Source of the DNA: Bog-473 sp963840435
GTDB lineage: Bacteria > Actinomycetota > Acidimicrobiia > Acidimicrobiales > RAAP-2
Length of the DNA stretch: 64,000 nucleotides
Direction of reading: 5' to 3'
NCBI GenBank assembly: GCA_963840435.1
Contig: CAWIYY010000010.1
Span: 186,001 to 250,000, forward strand
Made by a program: the position numbers and the translations under genes. Under the pieces are notes generated by a model that was not told the DNA's origin, made no database searches, and was given only the letters and a program-made list of their open reading frames with translations. Shown piece by piece: positions 9,052 through 17,300 of this stretch; the stretch's first letter is position 1, and each line of letters opens with the position of its first letter.

Positions 9052-9490
9052 TCAGGACGGCCGCTCGAGCAAGTCCTTCAGGTTCTGGCAGCTGACCGGG
9101 ACCTCCTTGCGGGCCCGACTCACGACCATGGGTGTCATCAGCCTCCCCAGCCCATGGCCGGAGAAGTCGAGCTCGATGGTCACTCTCGAGCGGGTGCCGG
9201 CATCGAGCGGCTTCGACCTGTACGCAGACGTCGGCCCGGATCGGTCCGTCGATGCCGTGAATCACCCAGCGCTGCGGCGGCGCGTATTCGGTGATCAGGG
9301 AGGTGGACGTGCGCTCGGCTCCACCGATGTTCCGCGTCATGCTGCACGTCGAGCCGACCGCCGGCTCTCCTTCGACGTGACCGCACACCACCCCCTTCTG
9401 CCATTCACCGAAGTACGACGGATCGGTGACGAAGGGGAACACCTCGCTCGGGGGTCTGTCGATGTCCACGGAACAGGTCACAGAAGCCAT
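9052..9490 (-). pseudogene. SRPBCC (START/Bet v 1-like) family protein, one extra base
   Basis: The ATG at 9490 has GGAG upstream and opens MASVTCSVDIDRPPSEVFPFVTDPSYF, the usual beginning of actinobacterial SRPBCC proteins ('v..d...vfafltd...'). The frame holds to VCVQVE, then shifts: removing one base at about 9211 gives EPLDAGTRSRVTIELDF, then FSGHGLGRLMTPMVVSRARKE and a normal end at NLKDLLERPS. The repaired length is about 145 residues, normal for the family. These proteins bind hydrophobic ligands in a deep cavity, and the ligand cannot be predicted. The stop is followed after 6 bases by the PPOX start. Confidence 0.75.
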
Positions 9491-9537
9491 CACTCCATGA
9501 TGGACCCGCAACAGGTCCGCTGTCCTCCCGCCCGTGC

Positions 9538-9933
9538 TCAGTCGTCGGGTGCGAAGCGCTCCCAGGCCGACTGGCGCGTCATCCCGAGGGCGTCGCCGAC
9601 CTGGGCCCAGGTGGCGCCGAGATCTCGAGCCCGGCTGACCCACCCGTGCAACGTCTCCTCAACCTGCATCCGGGCTGCAGCAACCTTGGGCAGGTGGGCG
9701 AGGACGACGTCGAGGGAGTCCGTTTGCTCCCAGGGCAGGACCCGCGGTGTGGCTCCTTTGCCCGGATGCGCCTCGATGATCTGGCAGCAGAGGTCGACGC
9801 AGTCGTTGCACACGTAGACGGCCGGACCGGCCACGAGGACCTGCACGTCGGTATCGGGTCGCAGGCAGAACGAACAACTGGCAATGGCGACCGTGGCGTC
9901 GGCGTCGGCGTCGGCTTCCTTGGTCTCGGGCAT
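9538..9933 (-). CDS. ClpX-type zinc finger protein with C-terminal helix-turn-helix
   Basis: This 131-residue protein has a C4 zinc finger like the N-terminal domain of ClpX: CSFC near residues 20-23 and CNDC about 20 residues later (AVYVCNDCVDLCCQIIEAH). The AAA+ ATPase of ClpX is absent. The C-terminus (VSRARDLGATWAQVGDALGMTRQSAWERF) looks like a helix-turn-helix that could bind DNA. The N-terminus has an EADADADAT low-complexity run. Free-standing ClpX zinc fingers fused to an HTH are seen in actinobacteria without assigned function. A regulatory or Clp-adaptor role is inference only. Confidence 0.75.
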   Translation of the reverse strand: MPETKEADADADATVAIASCSFCLRPDTDVQVLVAGPAVYVCNDCVDLCCQIIEAHPGKGATPRVLPWEQTDSLDVVLAHLPKVAAARMQVEETLHGWVSRARDLGATWAQVGDALGMTRQSAWERFAPDD

Positions 9934-10012
9934 CGGGTGGTACTCCCTCCCTTCCGTGTCGGTCCTCTGTCAGGAGCCACCTTACGGTTGTCAGGGCATC
10001 CCTGACAACCCC

Positions 10013-10579
10013 TCAGGCCACGTTGGAGTCCCGCAGGATCCAGTCGTCGACGGCCATCACGTCGGCCTGACGGGGGAACACCTTCTCCAACAGGACCCGG
10101 TGCACCTCGGGATCGAAGTCGGTGCAACCGTCTTCGAGCACGACCAGCTGATAGTCGAGATCTGCGGCCTGCCGGAGGGTGGAGAGCACGACCCCACTGG
10201 TGGAGACGCCGCACAGGACGAGTTCGTCGACCTCCGAAGAACGGAGGATCATGTCCAGGTCGCTCCCGGAGAAGGCGCTGACGCGGCGCTTGGTCACCAC
10301 GATCTCCGTCGCCAACGGTGCCACCGAAGGATCGATCTGTGTCGCGGCGTCCTCTTCCTCGTAGCCGTCGCTCCCGCTGAGGCGCGAGAAGATGCGATTG
10401 CGCCGGTGCACCTCGGGGGCACCGGCCCGAAAGGCCACCCGCACGTAGATCACGAGGACGCCGGTGGCCCGTGCGTGGTCGAGGGCACGCTTGATCGAGG
10501 CCAAGAGCGCGTCCGGCTCCTCGATGCGCTCGACCACCGCGCCCTGAATGTCCATGATCATGAGTGCCGAACGAGCCAT
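10013..10579 (-). CDS. Isochorismatase-like cysteine hydrolase
   Basis: The product is 188 residues from ATG 10579 (MARSALMIMDIQGAVV); an upstream in-frame start at 10597 is possible. It carries the cysteine-hydrolase triad positions: Asp in IMDIQ, Lys in VVTKRRVSAFSGSDLD, and Cys in ELVLCGVSTSGVVLSTLRQA, where the usual 'CG..t..Cv..Ta..A' signature has Ser in place of the second Cys or Thr. Family members hydrolyse isochorismate, nicotinamide, carbamoyl-sarcosine and similar amides or ethers; the substrate here is unknown. It lies 75 bases downstream of the binding-protein gene on the same strand's far side and has no obvious partner. Confidence 0.8.
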   Translation of the reverse strand: MARSALMIMDIQGAVVERIEEPDALLASIKRALDHARATGVLVIYVRVAFRAGAPEVHRRNRIFSRLSGSDGYEEEDAATQIDPSVAPLATEIVVTKRRVSAFSGSDLDMILRSSEVDELVLCGVSTSGVVLSTLRQAADLDYQLVVLEDGCTDFDPEVHRVLLEKVFPRQADVMAVDDWILRDSNVA

Positions 10580-10654
10580 GGCGTCATTGTGGCCCATGGC
10601 CGGCCGTGGCTCGTCGCCGGACGGCTAGCGGCTGGTGGCGTCCCGTTGCGTCGA

Positions 10655-11935
10655 TCAGAAGAGCGGCGTGGGGTTGTACACCTTGACCTTGGTCACCGTG
10701 CCGGACTTCCCGGCCTGGACCGTCCCGATGGCCGACGACGACGAGCACACCGACGGGAGCTGCGGAATGGCCGTCCCGTTGCAGGTGAAGGTCAGACCAC
10801 CCGACAGCGGGATGACGACGTTCTTGTCCGCCGCGATCGCCAGTTCGATGCCCGGCGCCGTGACCGGCAGCGTCGAGCCCTTCATGACGTTGGCCAGCGT
10901 CAGCACCGCCGTCACCCCGTCGGCCTGCAGGTTGCTCACATTGGCGTTCGTGCTGACCTTGGGCAGGAAGGCCTTGACGATGGCGGCGTACTCCTTCTGG
11001 TCGGCCTTGGTCGGCTGTGTCGTGGTCGTGACGAACGAACCGGCCAACGCCTTGTCGAGCGTGGCCGAGTGCTCGATGCTCGGGTCCTGGCATGTCGAGA
11101 GCACGTAGCGGGGCAGCGTGAGGTGCAGCACCGCGTAGCTCTCGAAGAACGAGCGGCAGAACGGGACGTCGCCGATCACGCCGACGGCGTTGGCTCCCCC
11201 TGACGCCGCGGTCTGGAGTTGCGACGTCACGTCGGTCGTCCCCGGGTTCACCGTGACGATCTGCAGGGTGACACCGGCCGCCTTGTAGACGATGCCGCCG
11301 AGGGTCTGCACGCCCTGAATCGCCGCTGGCACGTTCTCCACCAGGAGGACCACCTTCGTGTCGCCCTGCTGTTTTGCGCTCAACGCCATCGCTCCGAGTT
11401 CGGCCGGGAAACCGCCTTCGAGGTCGTAGGCACCATGCGTTGTCAGCTCGGCCGTCGCCGTGCCGTCCACCACGAGGTAGGGGATGCCGGCACCGACGAT
11501 GGTCGGCACCTCGGTCTGGCCCTCGGCGGTAAAGGGCTCCACCACGGCCACCACGCCGTGCTTGACCATGGCGTTGGCACAGGACTGGCCCCCGGCCGGT
11601 GTCGACTGGTTCTCGCAGACGTAGAGGTTCACCTTGTGTCCCTCCAGGCCGCCCAGATCCGCATTCCAGTACTCGGTGGCCGCCTTGGCGCCCTCCTCGA
11701 CGAGCCGGCCGGTCGCCGTGGCTCCACCCGTCCCACCGGCGTCGCTGATGAGGCCGATGGTGACGGCAGCGCCGGTGGCCTTGTGCGCCGTGGTCTTGTG
11801 CGCCCTGGTCTTCGCTCCGGCGACGCCGACGCTCGACGGGAGGACACACGCGAGCACGGCCGCGGTCAGGGCGCTAGTGAGCACCAGTCTTCGTACCGTC
11901 TGGCCAGACCGCCCGCTGGCACCTGATGTGCGCAC
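10655..11935 (-). CDS. Branched-chain-amino-acid-type ABC transporter substrate-binding protein
   Basis: This is a periplasmic-binding-protein type 1 (Peripla_BP_6/LivJ-like) protein. The start is GTG 11935 with AAGGAGG upstream; in-frame codons further upstream lack a ribosome-binding site. A signal peptide is visible (RRLVLTSALTAAVLACVLPSS). The mature part starts VTIGLISDAGG and has the binding-fold blocks KHGVVAVVEPFTAEGQTEVP, VGAGIPYLVVDG and VLSTCQDPSIEHSATLDKALAG. The C-terminus has two Cys (TFTCNGTAI, SVCSSSSA). It is divergent from the fused permease/ATPase at 12393, so it is its likely binding component. A close paralogue is encoded at 38049, with nearly identical motifs and the same VKVYNPTPLF end. 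Confidence 0.85.
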   Translation of the reverse strand: MRTSGASGRSGQTVRRLVLTSALTAAVLACVLPSSVGVAGAKTRAHKTTAHKATGAAVTIGLISDAGGTGGATATGRLVEEGAKAATEYWNADLGGLEGHKVNLYVCENQSTPAGGQSCANAMVKHGVVAVVEPFTAEGQTEVPTIVGAGIPYLVVDGTATAELTTHGAYDLEGGFPAELGAMALSAKQQGDTKVVLLVENVPAAIQGVQTLGGIVYKAAGVTLQIVTVNPGTTDVTSQLQTAASGGANAVGVIGDVPFCRSFFESYAVLHLTLPRYVLSTCQDPSIEHSATLDKALAGSFVTTTTQPTKADQKEYAAIVKAFLPKVSTNANVSNLQADGVTAVLTLANVMKGSTLPVTAPGIELAIAADKNVVIPLSGGLTFTCNGTAIPQLPSVCSSSSAIGTVQAGKSGTVTKVKVYNPTPLF

Positions 11936-12133
11936 CGTTCCTCCTTGGGGGCTTCGGAAGGTAACTCTGTGCTCGCCGGTGCGGCCAGCCTCCTCGAAGC
12001 CTGCGAGGACACTGTCGCCGGTGTATCCCGTCAGACCATCATCATGTCGCACCACGTCCGCGGTGTTTCAGCAGGGTGATGCGAACTCTCGAAACGGCCC
12101 GACCGGGTCGGTCTGTCCGCCGCACGCCGTGGG

Positions 12134-12163
12134 ACCCTCCCCGGACCGGGTCCGGGGGAGGGA
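12134..12163. other. GC-rich inverted repeat in the importer intergenic region
   Basis: CCCTCCCCGGAC on the left is matched by GTCCGGGGGAGGG on the right, with one unpaired G and a very short loop. It would form a very stable hairpin in RNA or cruciform in DNA. No T-run follows on either strand, so it is not a canonical terminator. It could be a leader structure of the minus-strand binding-protein transcript if that starts upstream. Confidence 0.45.
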
Positions 12164-12303
12164 CGGGGCGAGCCCTGCAGCGCCATGGCCAGGCACTGGG
12201 GCGTCTCTGGAGGGCGGCGCCGTCAATTCTGTGCGGGCGGCCGACCCGGTCCAGCCTCTGGGTGGCAGCTGAGATTTGTGACCCCCGCTCCTGCGATCCG
12301 AAG

Positions 12304-12326
12304 CCTATTTGAGTATACTGAATAGG
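12304..12326. promoter_or_regulatory. Operator-like inverted repeat, site A
   Basis: CCTATTTG flanks the palindromic core AGTATACT (12312-12319), which is followed by GAATAGG; the arms are near-complementary (CCTATT/AATAGG). The core centre is about 77 bases upstream of the TTG start of the fused permease. It shares core and AT-rich arms with sites at 25418, 31371, 34009, 39388 and 58528. The reading sense relative to the plus-strand gene is opposite to that of the other five sites. It could serve as operator and/or contain a -10-like TATACT. Confidence 0.6.
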
Positions 12327-12392
12327 TGCACTGGCCGTGGGGGGTCCCATCGGGCGCCGACGTTTGCGCGACAGGGAGAGGGTGAACGGCGG

Positions 12393-15200
12393 TTGAGCTC
12401 CTACGTCGAGTTCCTGTTGTTGGGCCTGGGCAACGGCGGCGTCTTCGCCGCGCTCGCGGTGGCCCTGGTCGTCACCTACCGCTCTTCTGGCGTCCTGAAT
12501 TTCGCCACCGGGGCCCAGGCGCTCTATGCCGCCTACACCTACTCGCTCCTGCGCAACGGCCAACTGCTCGATCCCATCCCCGGCCTGTCGCCGACCATCG
12601 GTGTCGGCTCGCCATGGGGCTTCTGGCCCGCGCTGTTGGTGACGCTCGGCATCCAGGCCGTCCTGGGCGCCGCGTGCTACCTACTGATCTTTCGCCCGCT
12701 GCGCAACCACCGGCCGGTGACCAAGGCGGTGGCGTCCATCGGTCTCATGGGTCTGCTTACCGCAGTAGTGCAGTATCAGGCGGGGACCGCCGTGATCAAC
12801 GTCAACCCGATCTTCCCCCAGAACCACGTCACCTTGTTCGGCGTCGGCATCTCGGTCGACCGGCTCTGGCTGGCGGCGACGATCATCGCCCTGGGCATCG
12901 TGCTGACGGTGCTATTCCGGTACACCCGTTTCGGACTGGCCACCCGGGCCGCGGCGGAAAGCGAAGTGGGAGCACTCGTCAGCGGGCTCTCGCCCGACCG
13001 GATCGCACTCTTCAACTGGGTCATCAGCTTCATCGTCTGCGGCATCGCCGGTGTCCTGATCGCTCCCCTGGTCCCGCTCGTGCCCGGGACCTACACCCTG
13101 TTCATCGTGCCGGCGCTGGCGGCCGCCGTCGTCGGTCGCTTTCACTCACTCGGCTGGGCGGTCACGGCCGGCCTCGCGATCGGTGCGCTCGAGTCACTCT
13201 CGGTGTACATCAACGGGGTGCACCCTTCGTTCCCGGCCGGGGCGGGCGAGCTGGTGCCACTGGTCCTCGTCCTGGTGGTGCTCGCCTTCCGGGGCAAGAC
13301 GATCCCGAGCCGGGGATCGACCGGTCAGGTGACACTCGGGCGAGCGCCCCGTTCACACCTGCGAATACCCGCGACCGTCGTCGGGTTCGCGCTCGGCCTG
13401 GTCGCCATCTACGCCTTTACCGGCAACAACCGCGCCGGGCTCTACACCAGCTTCATCACGGCGGTCATCACGCTGTCGCTGGTGGTGGTGACGGGGTATA
13501 CGGGGCAGATCTCGCTGGCGCAGCTCACGTTCGCCGGAGTGTCGGCCTACATCCTGAGCACCTTCGCCTACTCGTGGGGAATCCCCTTCCCGATCGCGCC
13601 GCTGATGGCGGCGCTCGTGGCCGCGGCGGTCGGCGTGGTGATCGGTATCCCGGCGCTCCGGGTCCGCGGCCTCATGCTCGGCGTGGTCACGTTGACGTTC
13701 GCCGCCGGCGTGGAGGCGATCTGGTTCAACAACAACTCGCTGGACGGCGGGGCCAGTGGTCTGACCATCCCGACACCCACCCTCTTCGGGATGAACCTGG
13801 GGATCGGGGCGGGGAAGGACTTCCCCCGCCCGGCGTTCGGGATCATGTGCCTCGTCGTGTTGACGGCGGTGGCCTTCGGCGTGAGCTGGCTCCGGACCAG
13901 CCGCCTGGGCTCGGCCATGCTGGCGGTGCGGGCGGACGAACGATCGGCCGCGGCGGCGGGGATCAACGTGGTGCGGGTCAAGCTGATCGGCTTCGCCATC
14001 TCCGCCTTCATCGCCGGCATCGGCGGATCTCTCCTGGCCTACCAGCTCAGCAACGTCACCTTCCAGGACTTCGACGCCTTCCTCGGGCTGGTGCTCTTCT
14101 CGGTCGCCGTGGTGGCCGGGATCACGTCGGTGAGCGGCGGGATCGTGGCCGGGATCATCACGTCGGGTGGGGTGATCGTGACCTGGATCTCGTCGGGCGT
14201 GGGTCAGAGCGGCGTCAGCAACTGGTACGGCGTCGTGGCGGGCATCGGCGTCATCCTCACCGTGATCTTCAACCCCGAGGGAATCGTGGGGCCGATCCAT
14301 CTGGCGCTCGAGCAACGACGTGTCCGTGGGGTTGAGGCGGGAGCCGGCAGGAGGGTCCAGGTGGCCGCCGGTCCTCTCCCCACGCCGGCCCAGGCCGGGT
14401 CGGACGGGCTTGCAGCCACGGCGGTGGCGGCGGGCAATGGGCATGCCGCGGTAGTCGGAGCCGCCGAGGAGTTGCGGCCGCCGCTGCTCGAGGTGGAGGG
14501 CCTCCTCGTCCGCTACGGCGGGGTGGTGGCGGTCGACAAGGTGAACTTCCGCATCGACGAGGGGCAGATCGTCGGCCTCATCGGTCCGAACGGGGCAGGC
14601 AAGACGACGACGATCGATGCCCTGTGCGGGTTCTCGGGCTACGACGGCGCCGTGCGCTTCGACGGGCAGGACATCGCCAACCGCCTGCCCCACCAACGGG
14701 CCGCGCTCGGCCTCGGGCGCACCTTTCAGCTGGCCGGGGTCTGCGACGACATGACGGTCGAGGAGAACGTCCAAGTGGGCCAGCACCGGGGTGGGCCGGG
14801 GGGGCAGGACGAGCTCGAACAGATCCTCGAGGACCTCGGGCTGCTCCCGCTGCGCGACCTCAAGGTGGCCATGCTCTCGCAGGGGCAGCGCCAGCTGGTC
14901 TCGGTCGCCCGGGCCCTGGCCGGCACCCCGAGGCTGCTCTTGCTCGATGAACCGGCCGCCGGCCTGGACAGCACCGAAAGTGCCTGGCTGGCCGATCAGC
15001 TGCGGGCGGTGCGGGACCGGGGCGTGACCATCCTGTTGGTCGACCACGACATGAGCCTCGTGCTGAACCTGTGCGACAGCATCGAGGTCCTCGACTTCGG
15101 TGCCTTGATCGCCACCGGGTCGCCGGACGAGATCCGGGGCAACGAGGTGGTGTCGACCGCGTATCTCGGGACGACGCACGGGAAACTCGTGGCGCCGTGA
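12393..15200 (+). CDS. Fused LivH-LivM-LivG ABC importer (two permease domains plus ATPase)
   Basis: The start is TTG 12393 (LSSYVEFLLLGLGNGGVFAALAVALVV), with GGGAGAGGG upstream. The product is about 935 residues. Residues about 1-310 form a LivH-type permease (SSGVLNFATGAQAL; KAVASIGLMGLL). About 320-630 form a LivM-type permease (VVVTGYTGQISLAQLTFAG; RADERSAAAAGINV). After a Gly/Ala-rich linker, about 690-930 form a LivG-type ATPase with Walker A GPNGAGKTT near residue 731, signature LSQGQRQ near 828 and Walker B LLLLDEP near 848. A single chain therefore supplies both permeases and one ATPase of a hydrophobic-amino-acid-type importer. LivF follows with a 4-base GTGA overlap. The substrate is not shown; the catabolic neighbours suggest an organic acid rather than an amino acid. 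Confidence 0.88.
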   Translation: MSSYVEFLLLGLGNGGVFAALAVALVVTYRSSGVLNFATGAQALYAAYTYSLLRNGQLLDPIPGLSPTIGVGSPWGFWPALLVTLGIQAVLGAACYLLIFRPLRNHRPVTKAVASIGLMGLLTAVVQYQAGTAVINVNPIFPQNHVTLFGVGISVDRLWLAATIIALGIVLTVLFRYTRFGLATRAAAESEVGALVSGLSPDRIALFNWVISFIVCGIAGVLIAPLVPLVPGTYTLFIVPALAAAVVGRFHSLGWAVTAGLAIGALESLSVYINGVHPSFPAGAGELVPLVLVLVVLAFRGKTIPSRGSTGQVTLGRAPRSHLRIPATVVGFALGLVAIYAFTGNNRAGLYTSFITAVITLSLVVVTGYTGQISLAQLTFAGVSAYILSTFAYSWGIPFPIAPLMAALVAAAVGVVIGIPALRVRGLMLGVVTLTFAAGVEAIWFNNNSLDGGASGLTIPTPTLFGMNLGIGAGKDFPRPAFGIMCLVVLTAVAFGVSWLRTSRLGSAMLAVRADERSAAAAGINVVRVKLIGFAISAFIAGIGGSLLAYQLSNVTFQDFDAFLGLVLFSVAVVAGITSVSGGIVAGIITSGGVIVTWISSGVGQSGVSNWYGVVAGIGVILTVIFNPEGIVGPIHLALEQRRVRGVEAGAGRRVQVAAGPLPTPAQAGSDGLAATAVAAGNGHAAVVGAAEELRPPLLEVEGLLVRYGGVVAVDKVNFRIDEGQIVGLIGPNGAGKTTTIDALCGFSGYDGAVRFDGQDIANRLPHQRAALGLGRTFQLAGVCDDMTVEENVQVGQHRGGPGGQDELEQILEDLGLLPLRDLKVAMLSQGQRQLVSVARALAGTPRLLLLDEPAAGLDSTESAWLADQLRAVRDRGVTILLVDHDMSLVLNLCDSIEVLDFGALIATGSPDEIRGNEVVSTAYLGTTHGKLVAP

Positions 15201-15964
15201 GCGACACCTCTATTGTCGACGGTTGTCCGTCAAACGTTGGAGGCGGAGGCGACGCCGACCCCGACCAGCCGGTTCTCGAATGCCGGGCGCTCGACGTCGG
15301 CTACGGCAAGCTGACCGTTGCCCGGGACATCACGTTCACCCTCGCACCCAACAGGGTGCTGACCATCCTGGGTCCAAATGGAGCCGGGAAGACGACCCTT
15401 CTCATGACCCTGGCCGGGTTCCTCTCACCGCGCTCGGGCACCATCACGATGAACGGGCGTGCCGTGAAGGGTTCGTCCCCCCGGCGTATGAACCAGGGCG
15501 GCCTGGTGCTCGTCCCCGATTTCCGTGCACTGTTCGCCGAGCTCACGCCGATTCAGAATTTGAAGCTGGCGGCACCACGAGGAGCCGACCTCGACCCGGT
15601 GCTCGACCTGTTCCCGATGCTCAGTCGACGGGCAAAGCTCCGGGTGGCCGATCTCTCCGGTGGCGAGCAGCAAATGCTCGCCATCGCCCGGGCTCTCGTG
15701 CAGTCACCGAAGCTGCTCCTCATCGACGAGATGTCGATGGGCCTGGCGCCGATCGCCGTCGAGAGTCTGATGCCGGTGATCCGCCGGGTGGCCGATGAGC
15801 GTGGTGCTTCCGTCGTCATGGTCGAGCAACACGTGCAGCTGGCACTCGAGGTGGCCGACGAGGCGATGGTCATGGTCCATGGGAACGTGGTGCTGGCCGG
15901 GGCGGCAGAACAGTTCCGCAAGGACACGACCATGGTGCAGGCCGCCTACATGGGGGCCGGCTGA
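15197..15964 (+). CDS. LivF-type ABC transporter ATP-binding protein
   Basis: The GTG at 15197 overlaps the TGA of the fused importer gene (GTGA), so the two are translationally coupled. The 255-residue ATPase has Walker A LGPNGAGKTTLL, signature LSGGEQQMLAIARAL and Walker B LLLIDEMSMGLAP. The Walker B tail is DEM rather than the common DEP. A switch His is present in VMVEQHVQLALE. It provides the second nucleotide-binding domain needed to complete the heterodimeric ATPase with the LivG domain of the upstream gene. It converges with the P450 gene, 30 bases beyond. Confidence 0.88.
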   Translation: MSDTSIVDGCPSNVGGGGDADPDQPVLECRALDVGYGKLTVARDITFTLAPNRVLTILGPNGAGKTTLLMTLAGFLSPRSGTITMNGRAVKGSSPRRMNQGGLVLVPDFRALFAELTPIQNLKLAAPRGADLDPVLDLFPMLSRRAKLRVADLSGGEQQMLAIARALVQSPKLLLIDEMSMGLAPIAVESLMPVIRRVADERGASVVMVEQHVQLALEVADEAMVMVHGNVVLAGAAEQFRKDTTMVQAAYMGAG

Positions 15965-15994
15965 CCCGACCTCATCCTGCTGCCTCTCCTCGTC

Positions 15995-17215
15995 CTAGGT
16001 CCGGACCGGCAGCTTCTCCCAGCCTCGGACGGTCGAGGTGTGGGCCTGGACTGCGTGCTCCCAGTCCACTTCCCAGGTCGGGAATCGCTGGAGGACCTCG
16101 TCAAGGGCGACCCGGCCTTCGAGCCGAGCGAGCGCGGCGCCGAGACAGAAGTGGATGCCATAGCCGAAGGCGACGTGATGACCGATGTCACGGTGGATCT
16201 CGAAGCGATCCGGGTCGGGAAAGCGCCGCTCGTCGCGATTGGCCGAAGCAGTGAGCGCAAGCACGATGCTGCCAGCCGGGATTGTCCGCCCGTAGTGCTC
16301 GACATCGGTGGCCAGGTACCGGGCCTGGACCGGTGACGGAGACTCGTACCGGAGCAACTCCTCGATGGCGTTGGGTATCAGAGTCCGGTCCCCGACGAGC
16401 TCGGCGCGCTGGTCTGGATGTTCGGCCAGGACCTTGCCGGACCAGCCGATCAGACGGGTGGTCGTCTCGTTGCCCGCTGCCGCCAGCAGTCCGACGTAGT
16501 TGAGGACCTCCTCGCGGGTCAGCTTTCGGGTAGCCCCGGTCTCGTCCTCGAACTCGGCGTTGAGCAGGTCGGTCATGAGATCGTCCGAGGGGTGTTCGGT
16601 TCGCCAGTCGATGTAGTCGGCGAAGCCGCTCCCGTCGAGGGCACTCCCCTCAATCCCTCCTTGGGAGGGGCTGCCATCCTCGTCGAGGCGCATATTGGCA
16701 TCGATGCGATCGCGGATTTGGACTTGATCCTGTTCTGGTATGCCCAGGAGCATGCCGATGGTCCGCATCGGCATTTCGGCGGCCAGGTCGGCGATGAAAT
16801 CGAACCCACCCGAGCCCACCAACGGATCGAGGCTGGCGGCGCAGAAAGCCCGAACCTGGGGCTCGATCGCGCTCATGCGCCTCGGGGTGAAGACGCGGCT
16901 CAGCAGGCTCCGGTGAGCGGTGTGGGCGGGTGGGTCCTCGAAGAGGATGATGCCAGGCGGAATTTCCACGCCGAGCTGGATCACCGCTTGGATGGCCTCG
17001 AGCACCGAGCCCTTGCCCGAGAGGTAGGTGGCGCTGTCGCGCTCACATGCTTCGACGTCATCGAAGCGACTCAGAGCGAAGAAGTCATGCTTCTCGTTGT
17101 AATAGAGGGGGGCCTCGTCGCGCAGCCGACGGAACGTCGGGTAGGGATCGGTGTCGATCTCGATGTCGAAGGGGTCGTAATAGACGTCCGAAGCCGGAGT
17201 AGTCAGATTTGTCAT
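15995..17215 (-). CDS. Cytochrome P450
   Basis: This 406-residue soluble bacterial P450 starts at ATG 17215 (MTNLTTPASDVYYDPFD), with AAAGGAAA upstream. The oxygen-activation helix reads GLLAAAGNETTTRLIG (Asn-Glu where many have Asp/Glu before Thr-Thr), the ExxR motif is in EELLRYES, and the haem ligand loop is FGYGIHFCLGAALARLE. It resembles CYP families that hydroxylate terpenoids or steroids in actinobacteria, but the subfamily cannot be assigned by eye. It is the last gene of a long minus-strand run with two SDRs, ALDH, CoA transferase and amidohydrolase. That order fits hydroxylation, alcohol and aldehyde oxidation, then CoA activation. Confidence 0.88.
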   Translation of the reverse strand: MTNLTTPASDVYYDPFDIEIDTDPYPTFRRLRDEAPLYYNEKHDFFALSRFDDVEACERDSATYLSGKGSVLEAIQAVIQLGVEIPPGIILFEDPPAHTAHRSLLSRVFTPRRMSAIEPQVRAFCAASLDPLVGSGGFDFIADLAAEMPMRTIGMLLGIPEQDQVQIRDRIDANMRLDEDGSPSQGGIEGSALDGSGFADYIDWRTEHPSDDLMTDLLNAEFEDETGATRKLTREEVLNYVGLLAAAGNETTTRLIGWSGKVLAEHPDQRAELVGDRTLIPNAIEELLRYESPSPVQARYLATDVEHYGRTIPAGSIVLALTASANRDERRFPDPDRFEIHRDIGHHVAFGYGIHFCLGAALARLEGRVALDEVLQRFPTWEVDWEHAVQAHTSTVRGWEKLPVRT

Positions 17216-17300
17216 CAATCGCCATTTCCTTTGGTCACTGGGTGATTGTGTTGGCGAGCATGGTGGGGGGTGGTCGATGGCGACCCGGCCCTTCTCGAGG

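Larger units (their letters stand above)
11936..12392. other. 457-base intergenic region between divergent importer genes
   Basis: No convincing coding frame is present. It separates the binding-protein gene (minus) from the fused permease gene (plus). It contains a long GC-rich hairpin (12134-12163) and the AT-rich inverted repeat at 12304-12326. The rest shows no recognisable element. Confidence 0.6.

Noticed and set aside
13353..15179. 608-codon minus-strand open frame
   Set aside because: Antisense to the intact LivM-LivG part; composition dominated by Arg/Asp/Gly/His repeats.
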